From contig NZ_JACHLK010000014.1 of assembly GCF_014207955.1 (NCBI RefSeq), forward strand, positions 124,001 to 188,000: a stretch of 64,000 nucleotides of DNA, read 5' to 3'. Of the stretch, positions 19,694-28,182 are shown in pieces; the first letter of the stretch is position 1, and every line of letters starts with the position of its first letter. This stretch comes from Acidovorax soli (GTDB lineage: Bacteria > Pseudomonadota > Gammaproteobacteria > Burkholderiales > Burkholderiaceae_C). Below the pieces are notes generated by a model, which worked only from the letters and a program-made list of their open reading frames with translations, was not told the DNA's origin and did not search any database. The translations under genes and the position numbers were made by a program.

Positions 19694-20535
19694 GCACGCA
19701 GGCGCAGACTTTTGCCGGGTGGCTGGCTGCGGCCCGCGTGGCCGCACAGCAGGTCCCGGCACAGCCGCGGCTGCCGCTGTCGGTGGCGGGGCAGCGCGTG
19801 GGTTCGGTGGCCGAAGGCGTTCTGGATGCCGTGGCCCCGGGTTTGGAAGGCGGCCATCGCCTGCTCAGGCAGGAACAGGGCTGGCACCTGGACGTGGCGC
19901 CGGACGCGGCCACGGCTGCGCTCAACGCACTGGCTGCCGCGCTGCGTGCGCAAGACCGGTGCGGCCCCTGGCGCAATGAGCAACTGGCCGTGCCCAATGC
20001 CCAGGGCGGGGTGGTCGCCACCGTGGAGCGCGGCGCCGTGCGCGTGCTGGGCATTGCCACGCGGGCCGTGCACCTCGTGGGCCTGGCACCCGACGGGCGC
20101 ATGTGGGTGCAACTGCGCTCGCGCACCAAGCCCAACAACCCGGGCATGTGGGACACCTTGATGGGCGGCATGGTCGCCGCCGCCGACACGCTGGAGCAGG
20201 CCCTGGAACGCGAGACCTGGGAGGAAGCCGGGCTGCGCACGGCCCACCTGGCCGGTGTCGCCCATGGCGGCCATGTGCTCTTTTCGCGCCCCAGCCGCGA
20301 GGGCCGCGGTATCGGCTACATGGTCGAGCGCATCGACTGGTTCCGGGCCACGGTGCCCGAGGGCATGGTGCCTGCCAACCAGGATGGCGAGGTGGAGCGT
20401 TTCGAGCTGCTGGACCTGGGCGAGGTCCAGCGCCAGGTGGCCCAGGGCCAGTTCACGCAGGAGGCCGGGCTGGTGATCGGGGGCTACCTGGACTCGACCG
20501 CGGCCAACGCGCAGCAGCGCCTCACTCCGGGGTAA
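19690..20535 (+). CDS. NUDIX hydrolase with DUF4743-type N-terminal domain
   Basis: 281 aa. The C-terminal half has a complete Nudix box beginning GGMVAAADTLEQALERETW and ending EEAGL (about residues 158-181). The N-terminal 120 residues match the extra domain found in plant and bacterial thiamine-pyrophosphokinase-related Nudix proteins (DUF4743). The hydrolysed nucleotide-type substrate is unknown. The GTG start overlaps the stop of the quinone reductase gene, and the 3' end overlaps the convergent Na/Pi transporter gene by 14 nt. Confidence 0.86.
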   Translation: MSTQAQTFAGWLAAARVAAQQVPAQPRLPLSVAGQRVGSVAEGVLDAVAPGLEGGHRLLRQEQGWHLDVAPDAATAALNALAAALRAQDRCGPWRNEQLAVPNAQGGVVATVERGAVRVLGIATRAVHLVGLAPDGRMWVQLRSRTKPNNPGMWDTLMGGMVAAADTLEQALERETWEEAGLRTAHLAGVAHGGHVLFSRPSREGRGIGYMVERIDWFRATVPEGMVPANQDGEVERFELLDLGEVQRQVAQGQFTQEAGLVIGGYLDSTAANAQQRLTPG

Positions 20536-22177
20536 CCGCAGCCCGCAGCCGGCTCGGCGCCAGCGCGCCGGCCGACTCCAGGATCGGGTAGGCCACGGAG
20601 CACAGCAGCGAGTTGATGCGCTTGAGTTCGCTGATCAGGTCGATGTGCAGCGAGCTGGTCTCGATGCTCTGCACCGTCTTGTCCGACAGGCGCATCAGGT
20701 GGGTGGTCGAGTAGGCGCGCTCCAGGTCGCGAAAGCGCGCCTTTTCCTCCAGCAGCTTCTGCGCATCGCGCACATTGCCGTTGAGGAACACGCTCATCGC
20801 GAGGCGCAGGTTGTCCAGCAGGCGGGCGTGCAGTTCGTTGATTTCTTCCATGCCGGCCTCGGAGAACTGGCGGCCCTTCTTGATCTTCTTGTCCTCGATG
20901 TCGATCAGCACCCGCTCGATGATGTCGCCGATCTGCTCCATGTTGATGGTGAAGCTGATGATGTCGGCCCAGCGCCGGCCCTCGCGCTCGTCCAGGGCCT
21001 CGCGTGAGATCTTGGTCATGTAGTACTTGATCGCCGAGTACAGGCCATCCACCTCGTCATCGAGCTTGCGCAGCTCCTCGGCCAGCTGCAGGTTGTCGGT
21101 GCGGATCACGGTGTGCAGGCCGATCATCATGGACTCGACCACATCGGCCTGGTGCAGGGCCTCCCGGGCTGCACACGAAATCGCCAGAGAAGGGGTGGCC
21201 AGTGCGGACGGGTCCAGGTGCTGGGGCCGCCGCCCGGCTGCCGACTGCGCCTTGTCGCGCGGCAGCAGGCGCGCCACCCAGTCGGCCACCCAGTGGGTGA
21301 AGCCGATGAAGCCCACGCTGATGACCACGTTGAAGCCCAGGTGGAACAGCACCACCCCCGGGCCTGCGCCCGGCAGCTGCGGCTGCACATAGGTGAGCCA
21401 CAGCCCGATGAACGGCGCCACCAGCAACACGCCCAGCAGCTTGAAGGCCAGGTTGCCCACGGTGACCTGGCGCACCTCGATGGCCGACTTGGCCGTGGTC
21501 AGCACGGCCAGCAGCCCGCTGCCCAGGTTGGCGCCCAGCACCAGGCCCAGCGCCACGTCCAGCGGCACCACCTGGGAGGCGGCCATGGCCGCCAGCAGCA
21601 GCACGATGGCCAGGCTGGAGTAGGCCAGCACCGCGAGCAGCGCGCCCATGAAGATTTCCAGCACGATGTCGCTGTTGAGCGATCCCAGCATGGCCTTGAT
21701 GATGGGCGAGGCCAGCATGGGCCCGCTGGCCTGCACCACCATCTCCAGCGCCAGCAGCATCAGGCCCAGGCCGATCAGCACCCGGCCCACGCGCCCGGCC
21801 GTGCTGGCCTGGCGCGAGATGAAGAGCACCACGCCCACGAAGATGAACAGCGGCGACAGCCAGGACAGATCGAACGAGAACAGCACCGACATCAGCGCCG
21901 TGCCCACATCGGCCCCGCGCATCACCGCCAGGGCCGCGGGCAGGGTGATGAGCCCCTGACCCACGAAGGACGAGGTCATGAGCGAGGTGGCCGTGCTCGA
22001 CTGCACGAGCGCGGTGACCCCCATGCCGGAGAGGGCGGCCGTGAAGCGGTTGCCCATGCTGCGGGCCAGCAGGGTCCGCAGGTTGGCGCCGAATACGCGC
22101 AGCACGCCGGTACGTACGAGGTTGGTTCCCCACACCAGCAGCGCCACCGCTGCCAACAGATTCAGGAGATGCTTCAT
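20522..22177 (-). CDS. Na/Pi cotransporter family protein with PhoU-like C-terminal domain
   Basis: 551 aa. Two Na/Pi-cotransporter repeats in the N-terminal 310 residues are seen through the Q-S-S motifs VQSSTATSLM and AYSSLAIVLLL, with about 9 membrane helices. Residues about 340-540 form a PhoU-like helical domain (MEQIGDIIERVL). The family (YjbB/NptA-like) moves phosphate with sodium; E. coli YjbB exports phosphate. The ATG gives MKHLLNLLAAV. The N-terminal half has its own promoter region, which holds a palindrome at 22379-22394. Confidence 0.9.
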   Translation of the reverse strand: MKHLLNLLAAVALLVWGTNLVRTGVLRVFGANLRTLLARSMGNRFTAALSGMGVTALVQSSTATSLMTSSFVGQGLITLPAALAVMRGADVGTALMSVLFSFDLSWLSPLFIFVGVVLFISRQASTAGRVGRVLIGLGLMLLALEMVVQASGPMLASPIIKAMLGSLNSDIVLEIFMGALLAVLAYSSLAIVLLLAAMAASQVVPLDVALGLVLGANLGSGLLAVLTTAKSAIEVRQVTVGNLAFKLLGVLLVAPFIGLWLTYVQPQLPGAGPGVVLFHLGFNVVISVGFIGFTHWVADWVARLLPRDKAQSAAGRRPQHLDPSALATPSLAISCAAREALHQADVVESMMIGLHTVIRTDNLQLAEELRKLDDEVDGLYSAIKYYMTKISREALDEREGRRWADIISFTINMEQIGDIIERVLIDIEDKKIKKGRQFSEAGMEEINELHARLLDNLRLAMSVFLNGNVRDAQKLLEEKARFRDLERAYSTTHLMRLSDKTVQSIETSSLHIDLISELKRINSLLCSVAYPILESAGALAPSRLRAAVTPE

Positions 22178-22483
22178 TAGTAAACGCTAACTTTTCTTCT
22201 TGTGACGTGCACTGGCAAGCATGCACCGTGCCCGAAGTCGGGCCGGCCCCATCCGTTCATTTCCACACTGCGGGATTACAGGGCGCTGCCGCACCCTGGG
22301 GCGGGCGCGAGAAGGGCTGCGGCGCAGAGCGACTCCTGGGTGGAGTGGGCGCTCGCAGACAATAAGGGCACCCGCCATTGTCATAAAAATGACACATAAC
22401 GGACGCTCAAGCATACTCCTGAATCCATAGCGCGGGAAGCATGCCCATGAGGCGGCAGGTGTGTTGTGCGCCGCGGACGGGCC
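22178..22483. other. Intergenic region between Na/Pi transporter and gpdQ-like gene
   Basis: 306 nt without a credible gene. It must carry the promoter of the Na/Pi transporter (minus strand). The only clear structure is a palindrome at 22379-22394. No strong terminator was found behind the phosphodiesterase gene. Confidence 0.6.
22379..22394. promoter_or_regulatory. Palindrome TGTCAT-N4-ATGACA, candidate operator
   Basis: A perfect 6-bp inverted repeat with a 4-bp AAAA centre, about 200 nt upstream of the Na/Pi transporter start. Read on the plus strand it also resembles a Pho box (15 of 18 positions by hand), but the transporter reads the other way. It could be an operator for an unidentified regulator. 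Confidence 0.3.
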
Positions 22484-23311
22484 TTAGTCGATCAGTTGCC
22501 CGCCGTCGTGGAAGGGAAAGGGGCCCGGGTGGCTGCCGCTGGCCACCAGGTGGCTGACCAGCGGGCCACCGGCCGGTAGCGCATGCAGGGCGAAGCCGGG
22601 TGGCTCCAGGGTCCAGGCCGAGGCGGCGTCCGGTGCCAGGTCCAGGCAGACCTGGTGGGCCGGCGAGGGCACGGTCATGGCCAGGGTGCCGCCAAAGCGT
22701 GCCTGGATGCTGCGGTGCAGGTGGCCGCAGAAGATGCGTTCCACATTGGGGTAGCGCGCCACCAAAGCCTCCAACTCCCGGGCGCCCTGCAGCAGCCCGA
22801 TGTCGTCCATGTGGCCGATCAGCGTGCGAAATGGTGGGTGGTGCATGGCGATCACCACGGGCCGCGTGCGGTGCGTCTCCAGCTCGCGCGCCAGCCAGGC
22901 CAGGCGCTCGGCGCACAGGCCGCCCTCGCTGGCGCCGGGCACCACCGTGTCCAGCGCGATCAGGGTCAGCGCACCGATGGGCACGCTGTACTGCACGAAG
23001 CCCTCCGTGCCCAGGTAGTGGTGCCCGGGAAAACTGGCGCGCAGTTGCCGGCGCTCGTCGTGGTTGCCGGGCAGCAGGTAGGTGGGCAGATCGCCCAGCG
23101 GCTCCAGCAGGCCACGCAGGTGCTCGTACTCGGCCGCGCGGCCGAAGTCGGTCAGGTCCCCGGTGATCACCAGGGCGGTGGGCTGCTGGGGCAGGCGCAG
23201 GATGGTCTGCACTGCCTGGGTAAGGTAGGGGGCCGTGTTGATGCGCCCATAGGCCAGCCGGCCGGGCTCGCGGATGTGCAGGTCGGACAGTTGCAGCAGC
23301 AGGGTGGTCAT
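22484..23311 (-). CDS. GpdQ-like class III metallophosphodiesterase
   Basis: 275 aa, the length of the glycerophosphodiesterase GpdQ. All binuclear metal-site motifs are present: SDLHI, TGDLTDFGRAAEY, PGNHDE, MHHPP and FCGHLHR. The stretch from the second to the third motif resembles GpdQ more than a generic calcineurin-like protein, though CpdA-type cAMP phosphodiesterases share the motifs. It is the last gene of the LacI-ABC operon, 5 nt after the ATPase gene. It has no signal peptide, so it should act in the cytosol on what the importer delivers. Confidence 0.85.
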   Translation of the reverse strand: MTTLLLQLSDLHIREPGRLAYGRINTAPYLTQAVQTILRLPQQPTALVITGDLTDFGRAAEYEHLRGLLEPLGDLPTYLLPGNHDERRQLRASFPGHHYLGTEGFVQYSVPIGALTLIALDTVVPGASEGGLCAERLAWLARELETHRTRPVVIAMHHPPFRTLIGHMDDIGLLQGARELEALVARYPNVERIFCGHLHRSIQARFGGTLAMTVPSPAHQVCLDLAPDAASAWTLEPPGFALHALPAGGPLVSHLVASGSHPGPFPFHDGGQLID

Positions 23312-23316
23312 GGGTG

Positions 23317-24381
23317 TCAGGTGCTTTGGTGGCTGGGCATGAGGCGTTCGGGGCGGATGCGGATGGCCACGCCCTCGCCCTGGCGGGCCGGGTGGTCGCG
23401 GGCCACGTCGGCCTGCAGGGGCTCCTGGCCCGCCACTGCCAGCGTGAGCTGCACGCGCTCGCCCAGGAAGCTGCGGCGCAGCACCTCGGCGCGGCCCCAG
23501 CCTTCGCCCGCAGGACCGGCCTGCACCTCGATGTCTTCGGGCCGCACCAATAGCACGGTGTCGGCGGCGCAGGCTGCAGGGCAGGGCATTTCAATGCCAC
23601 CCAGGGGCAGCAGCTGGCGGGCCCGCGCCGCTTCGTCGCGCTGCAGGCGGTTCACCCGGCCCAGGAACGTGGCCACGAAGGAGTGGGCCGGTGCGCGGTA
23701 CAGCGTTTCGCCGTCGCCCACCTGCACGATGCGGCCGGCCTGCATCACGGCCAGGCGGTCGGCAATGGCCAGGGCCTCCTGCTGGTCGTGCGTGACGTGG
23801 ATGGCCGTGATGTGCAGGCGGCGCAGCAGCTCGGCCAGTTCGTCGCGCAGGGCTTCCTTGAGCTTGGCGTCCAGGGCCGTGAGCGGTTCGTCCAGCAGCA
23901 GCACGCGGGGGCGCACGGCCACGGCGCGGGCCAGGGCCACGCGCTGGCGCTGGCCGCCCGAGAGTTCGGCGGGGCGCTTGTGCTCCAGCCCGTTCAGGCG
24001 CACCAGGTCCACCAGCTCGCCGACCACGCGGCGCTGCTCGGCGGCGTCGGCGCCGCGGATGCGCAGGCCGTAGCCGATGTTGGCGGCCACTGTCATCTGC
24101 GGGAACAGGGCATAGTGCTGGAACACCATGCCGATGCCGCGCTGCTCGATGGGCAGTTGCGTTACGTCGGTGCCGCCAAAGGCGATGCGGCTGCCTGCGT
24201 CGGGCGATTCCAGGCCCGCGATCAGGCGCAGCAGCGTGGTCTTGCCGCAGCCCGAGGGGCCGAGCAGGGCCAGCACCTCGCCGGGCTCCACCGAGAGGTC
24301 GGTGGGCTGCAGGCCGCGCGTGCCGTCGGCATAGGTCTTGGCGCAGTGGACCACGTCCACGCGCGTGCGTTCAAGTTCCAT
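23317..24381 (-). CDS. ABC transporter ATP-binding protein (PotA/UgpC-like)
   Basis: 354 aa. The Walker A motif is GPSGCGKTT, the signature LSGGQRQRVALARA, Walker B LLLDEPLTALDAK and the H-loop HVTHD. A TOBE domain (about 260-345) follows, as in importers for polyamines, iron, phosphonates and glycerol phosphate. The ATG gives MELERTRVDV and overlaps the end of the second permease gene by 11 nt. It energises the two permeases encoded directly upstream. Confidence 0.92.
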   Translation of the reverse strand: MELERTRVDVVHCAKTYADGTRGLQPTDLSVEPGEVLALLGPSGCGKTTLLRLIAGLESPDAGSRIAFGGTDVTQLPIEQRGIGMVFQHYALFPQMTVAANIGYGLRIRGADAAEQRRVVGELVDLVRLNGLEHKRPAELSGGQRQRVALARAVAVRPRVLLLDEPLTALDAKLKEALRDELAELLRRLHITAIHVTHDQQEALAIADRLAVMQAGRIVQVGDGETLYRAPAHSFVATFLGRVNRLQRDEAARARQLLPLGGIEMPCPAACAADTVLLVRPEDIEVQAGPAGEGWGRAEVLRRSFLGERVQLTLAVAGQEPLQADVARDHPARQGEGVAIRIRPERLMPSHQST

Positions 24382-25171
24382 GGTGTTTCTCGATGAAGCT
24401 GCCGATGGCCTGCAGGCCCCACAGCACAGGCAGGATGACGATGAGGAAGACCAGCGTGTAGGCCGAGCCGATCTCGATGCGCATGGAGGCATAGCTGTCC
24501 GCCAGGCCCACGGGCAGGGTGCGTGTGAGCGGGGTGTGCAGCATCCAGGTCAGGTTGAATTCGCCCACCGAGAGCGTGAACACCATCAGGCAGCCCGCCA
24601 CAATGGCCGGCAGCACGGCGGGCACCAGCACGCCGAGAAAGCGCTGCGCGAAGCTCGCGCCCAGCGAGCGCGCGGCTTCTTCGAGCGCGCGCAGCTCGTC
24701 CTTCTGGAAGGCGGCGCCCACGGTGCGCACCATGAAGGGCAGGGTGAACACCATGTGCCCGACCAGGATGAAGGCAAAACTCTGGCGAAAGCCCGAGAGC
24801 GTGCCGTAGGCCAGGATCAGGGCCAGCGCGCTGGCCAGGCCGGGCACGGCCACGGGCAGCGTGAGCAGCTCCTCGAACCCGCGCGCAAGGCGGGAGCGGC
24901 TGCGCACCAGCGCATAGGCACAAGGCACGCCGATGAGCAGGTTGCCCAGCACGCAACCCAGGGCCAGCAGCAGCGAGGCGCCCACGGTGCCACCGTAGTT
25001 CTCCCACACCTCGCCGAGCCAGCGCAGGGTGAGACCGCTCTTCAGCCCGGTGCTGTAGTTGTTCACCAGCCCGGCCAGCACCGACAGGGCGATGGGGGCG
25101 AGCATGAACAGGCTCACCAGGGCCGTGAGCGCCACCAGGGACCAGGGTGCTTGTCGTGCGTTTCTCATCAT
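24371..25171 (-). CDS. ABC transporter permease (second of pair)
   Basis: 266 aa with six membrane helices. The cytoplasmic EAA loop is seen as LEEAARSLGASFAQRF (about residues 163-178). It belongs to the binding-protein-dependent permease family with PotC/PhnV-like members. It is 7 nt from the first permease gene and overlaps the ATPase gene, so stoichiometric expression is likely. Confidence 0.9.
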   Translation of the reverse strand: MMRNARQAPWSLVALTALVSLFMLAPIALSVLAGLVNNYSTGLKSGLTLRWLGEVWENYGGTVGASLLLALGCVLGNLLIGVPCAYALVRSRSRLARGFEELLTLPVAVPGLASALALILAYGTLSGFRQSFAFILVGHMVFTLPFMVRTVGAAFQKDELRALEEAARSLGASFAQRFLGVLVPAVLPAIVAGCLMVFTLSVGEFNLTWMLHTPLTRTLPVGLADSYASMRIEIGSAYTLVFLIVILPVLWGLQAIGSFIEKHHGT

Positions 25172-25178
25172 GGATGCG

Positions 25179-25994
25179 TCAGAAAGCCGCGGTGCCGGAT
25201 GCGCGGCGCGCCGCCCAGAGCGCCAGCCAGGTGATCAGCCCCAGCGTGATCGACAGGCTGGCGGCCAGCGCGAAGTTGGCGTAGTTGGTGAACTCGTTGT
25301 AGATGGTGATGGGCAGCACCTCGAACTTGCTGGCCAGGGTGAAGGCCGTGCCGAAGGCCCCCATGGCGGTGGCGAAGACGATGGCGCCGCAGCCCAGCGT
25401 GGTGGCGGCCAGCTCGGGCAGCCACACATCGCGCGCCACGCGCCAGCGCGAGGCACCGAGCGACCGGGCGGCTTCTTCCAGCGCCGCATCCATGGCACCC
25501 GCCGCAGCGGTGTAGGTGGCGATGGCGCGCGGCAGCGAGAAGTACAGGTAGGCCAAAAACAGGCCGGTGAGCCCGTAGGCAAAGGTGGTGCGGCCCAGGC
25601 CCAGGGCATCCGAGAGGTCGGCCACCAGCCCTTGGCGCCCACCCAGCAAGATCATGAAGAAGCCCACGATCACGCCGGGGAAGGACAGCGGCAGCGTGAG
25701 CAGCGACAGCAGCAGCTGGCGCCCGCGAAAGCGCTGGCGCGCCAGCGTGATGCCCACCAGCGCGCCCAGCACCAGCGTGGCCAGGGTGACCATGAGCGAC
25801 AGGCCCAGGGTCTGCAGCAGGCTGTGCAGGTAGCGGGTGTGGGTGAGTACCGCGAAGTACGTGGCCCAGCCCTTGCCGGCCGGCAGGGCCAGCAGCAGGG
25901 CCACGGGCAGCAGCCAGAAGGCAGCGAAGAAGGCCACGGCCGGCGCTGCGCAGGCCAGCAGCAGCGCGTGGGAGGGAGCGAAGCCGTGGCGCAT
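25179..25994 (-). CDS. ABC transporter permease (first of pair)
   Basis: 271 aa with six membrane helices. The EAA loop appears as LEEAARSLGASRWRVARD, which should dock on the ATPase encoded downstream. The pair of dissimilar permeases is typical of polyamine-, iron- and phosphonate-type importers. It starts 9 nt after the binding-protein gene. Confidence 0.9.
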   Translation of the reverse strand: MRHGFAPSHALLLACAAPAVAFFAAFWLLPVALLLALPAGKGWATYFAVLTHTRYLHSLLQTLGLSLMVTLATLVLGALVGITLARQRFRGRQLLLSLLTLPLSFPGVIVGFFMILLGGRQGLVADLSDALGLGRTTFAYGLTGLFLAYLYFSLPRAIATYTAAAGAMDAALEEAARSLGASRWRVARDVWLPELAATTLGCGAIVFATAMGAFGTAFTLASKFEVLPITIYNEFTNYANFALAASLSITLGLITWLALWAARRASGTAAF

Positions 25995-26003
25995 GGCGTG
26001 TGC

Positions 26004-27017
26004 TTACTTGACTTCCGCGAGGTAGCGGTCCGAGAAGCCCTTTTGTACCGCCGCCATGCGGCCGTAGTCCACCGTCTTGGCGCGGGCATAGTCGCTGGCC
26101 GGCAGGAAGCGTGCCTGCACGTCCTTGGGCATGGCGCTGGCGCGCACGGGGCGCAGGTAGGCGTTGGCCCACAGGGCCTGGCCTTCGTCGGAGAGCACGA
26201 AGTCCAGCACTTTCTTTCCATCGGCCGCGTGGGGCGCGTTGGCCACCAGGCCCATCACGTAGGGCACGACCAGCGTGCCTTCGGCGGGGATCACGAACTG
26301 CACGTTGGCCTTGTCCTTGTACTTGGCGCGGTAGGCGTTGAAGTCGTAGTCCAGCAGGATCGCGATCTCACCCGAGAGCACGCGCGCATACGAGGTCTGC
26401 TTGGGCACGATGGGCTCGTTCTTCTGCAGGGCCTTGAAGTAGTCGATGCCGGGGCCGAAGTTCTCCAGCGTTCCGCCGCGCGCCTGGTTGGCCGCCACGG
26501 CGCCCACATAGCCTACGAAGGCCGAGGCCGGGTCCAGGTAGCCGATGAGGCCCTTGTAGTCGGGCTTGAGCAGGTCGGCCCAGGACTGCGGCACGGGCTT
26601 GCCCTTGAGCGCGTCCACATTGACCATGAAGCCGAGCGTGCCCGAGTGGATGGTGAACCAGTGGCCGGCCGGGTCCTTGAGTCCGTCGGGGATGTCCTTC
26701 CATGCCGCTGGCTGGTAGGGGGCCACCAGGCCGTCCTTGTGCGCCTGGATGGCGAAGGTCACGCCCAGGTAGGTCACGTCGGCCACGGGGCTGGCCTTCT
26801 CGGCGGCCAGTTGCGCCAGCGACTGGCCGGAGTTCTTGTTGTCCGGCGGCACGGTGACGCCGGTTCTGGCCTTGATGGCCTTGATCTGGCTGCCCCAGTC
26901 GGCCCACTCGGGCGGGCAGTTGTAGCAGATGGCCGTCTGGGCCATGGCCGTGCCGGTGGCCGCCAGGCCGAAGGCGAGCGCGGTGGCGCGCAGGAAGTGG
27001 GTGAGCGGGAAGGTCAT
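26004..27017 (-). CDS. ABC transporter periplasmic solute-binding protein
   Basis: 337 aa. The signal peptide (about residues 1-25) ends at GTAMAQ. The mature protein is a family 1-type extracellular binding protein with IHSGTLGFMVNVDAL and WADLLKPDYKGLIGYLDPAS, as in iron, polyamine and phosphonate binders. Two Cys lie close together near the mature N-terminus (ICYNCPPEW) and may bond. AGGAG precedes the ATG. The ligand is unknown; the GpdQ-like enzyme in the same operon points to a phosphodiester. Confidence 0.9.
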   Translation of the reverse strand: MTFPLTHFLRATALAFGLAATGTAMAQTAICYNCPPEWADWGSQIKAIKARTGVTVPPDNKNSGQSLAQLAAEKASPVADVTYLGVTFAIQAHKDGLVAPYQPAAWKDIPDGLKDPAGHWFTIHSGTLGFMVNVDALKGKPVPQSWADLLKPDYKGLIGYLDPASAFVGYVGAVAANQARGGTLENFGPGIDYFKALQKNEPIVPKQTSYARVLSGEIAILLDYDFNAYRAKYKDKANVQFVIPAEGTLVVPYVMGLVANAPHAADGKKVLDFVLSDEGQALWANAYLRPVRASAMPKDVQARFLPASDYARAKTVDYGRMAAVQKGFSDRYLAEVK

Positions 27018-27055
27018 CGGGAACTCCTGTGGACGAAGGTGGTGGGGATAGGGGA

Positions 27056-28048
27056 TCAGGCGGATGCGCAGGATTCGCCGGTGCGAAAGTGGTGGGGCAG
27101 GGTCAGCCCGGCATCGGGCGCCAGCGGTGCGCCGCTGGCCATGGCCTGCACCAGCAACTGCACGCTGCAGCGGCCGATGTCGGCATTGGGCTGGGCCACG
27201 GTGCTCAGCATGGGGGTGAGGTCTTCGCCCAGCGCGATGCCGTCGAAGCCCGCCACGCTCAGGTCGCGCGGCACGGCCAGCCCGGCCAGGTGGGCGGCGC
27301 GGATGCTGCGAATGGCCAGCAGGTCGTTGGAACAGACCAGTGCCGTGGGCCGCCCGGGCCGCTGCAGCAGGGCGGTGACATCCTGCACGGCGGTCTCCAC
27401 GAAGGGCACTTCGAGCACTGGCGCATCGGCCAGGCCGGCCGCGGCCATGCCGCGCTGGAACCCGCGCCAGCGCTGCTGGGCCCGGTCGGAGGCGGCAAAC
27501 TGCCCGCTGACCATGGTGATGCGCCGGTGCCCGAGCGCTGCCAGGTGCGCCACCAGTTCGGCCACGGCCTGCTCGCCATCTACCGAGACGCAGGGGTGCT
27601 CCGGGTGCCGGTTGTAGGCCAGTACGTAAGGCAGGCCGGCTTCGGCCAGGCGCTGCAGCGCGCTCGACGTGGCAGGGTTGGAAACCACGAGGATCATGCC
27701 GTCGACATTGCCCGCCAGCAGCAGGTGCACGGCGCGATCCTCCTGCGCCAGTTGGTAGTCGGTGGCGAAGGGCAATATGGCGTAGCCGCCTGCGGCCGCA
27801 GCCTGGGCGATGCCCTGCAGGCATTCGGCAAACACCGGGTTGAGCAGGGTGGGCAGCACCACGCCGATGACGCGGCTGCGCTGGGTGCGCAGCGTGCGTG
27901 CGCTGGCGTTGGGCAGGTAGCCCAGGGCCTGGGCCACCTGCTCCACATGCGTGCGCGTGGCGGGCGTCACCTTGTCCGGCAGGTTGAAGACCCGCGACAC
28001 GGTGGCGACCGAGACCCCTGCCTGGCGGGCCACGTCCTGGATGCTCAT
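27056..28048 (-). CDS. LacI family transcriptional regulator
   Basis: 330 aa. The N-terminal helix-turn-helix MSIQDVARQAGVSVATVSRV with the hinge helix following is classic LacI. The periplasmic-binding-protein-like effector domain starts near RSRVIGVVLPTLLNPVF. It is the first gene of the minus-strand operon; the binding protein gene follows after 38 nt. A 20-bp perfect palindrome with the LacI-family core lies 12 nt before the ATG, so autoregulation of the whole operon is very likely. The ATG at 28048 is preferred over an in-frame TTG inside the palindrome. Confidence 0.93.
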   Translation of the reverse strand: MSIQDVARQAGVSVATVSRVFNLPDKVTPATRTHVEQVAQALGYLPNASARTLRTQRSRVIGVVLPTLLNPVFAECLQGIAQAAAAGGYAILPFATDYQLAQEDRAVHLLLAGNVDGMILVVSNPATSSALQRLAEAGLPYVLAYNRHPEHPCVSVDGEQAVAELVAHLAALGHRRITMVSGQFAASDRAQQRWRGFQRGMAAAGLADAPVLEVPFVETAVQDVTALLQRPGRPTALVCSNDLLAIRSIRAAHLAGLAVPRDLSVAGFDGIALGEDLTPMLSTVAQPNADIGRCSVQLLVQAMASGAPLAPDAGLTLPHHFRTGESCASA

Positions 28049-28060
28049 GGAACCTCGTTG

Positions 28061-28080
28061 CAATGTAAACGTTTACATTG
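28061..28080. promoter_or_regulatory. LacI-family operator, perfect 20-bp palindrome
   Basis: CAATGTAAAC joined to GTTTACATTG is a perfect palindrome with the central CG typical of LacI/PurR-family operators (TGTAAACGTTTACA core). It lies just upstream of the LacI gene and probably covers the promoter. No second copy is seen before the binding-protein gene or elsewhere in the window. Confidence 0.85.
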
Positions 28081-28109
28081 GAGCGAAGCCGTGTGACGTG
28101 CGTGTGACC

Positions 28110-28128
28110 GGTGCCAAGGGTTGGCACC
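28110..28128. promoter_or_regulatory. Perfect 8-bp inverted repeat between lspA terminator and LacI operator
   Basis: GGTGCCAA and TTGGCACC pair perfectly around GGG. It could be a second control site for the LacI operon or part of a bidirectional terminator with the stem at 28137-28154. Confidence 0.35.
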
Positions 28129-28131
28129 ATG

Positions 28132-28154
28132 AAAAACGGCCCTCGAAAGGGCCG
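28132..28154 (-). terminator. Rho-independent terminator after lspA
   Basis: CGGCCCT and AGGGCCG form a 7-bp stem with a four-base loop; read on the minus strand it is followed by five T. It sits 29 nt after the lspA stop. Confidence 0.85.
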
Positions 28155-28182
28155 GTCAGGAATGCGGGAGTGGGGGGCGCCG

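Noticed and set aside
22378..22395. Pho box upstream of the Na/Pi transporter
   Set aside because: The plus-strand match is fair by hand, but the gene reads on the minus strand, the second half-site is poor, and there is no 11-nt phasing like that at 60801. It is better described as a palindrome.
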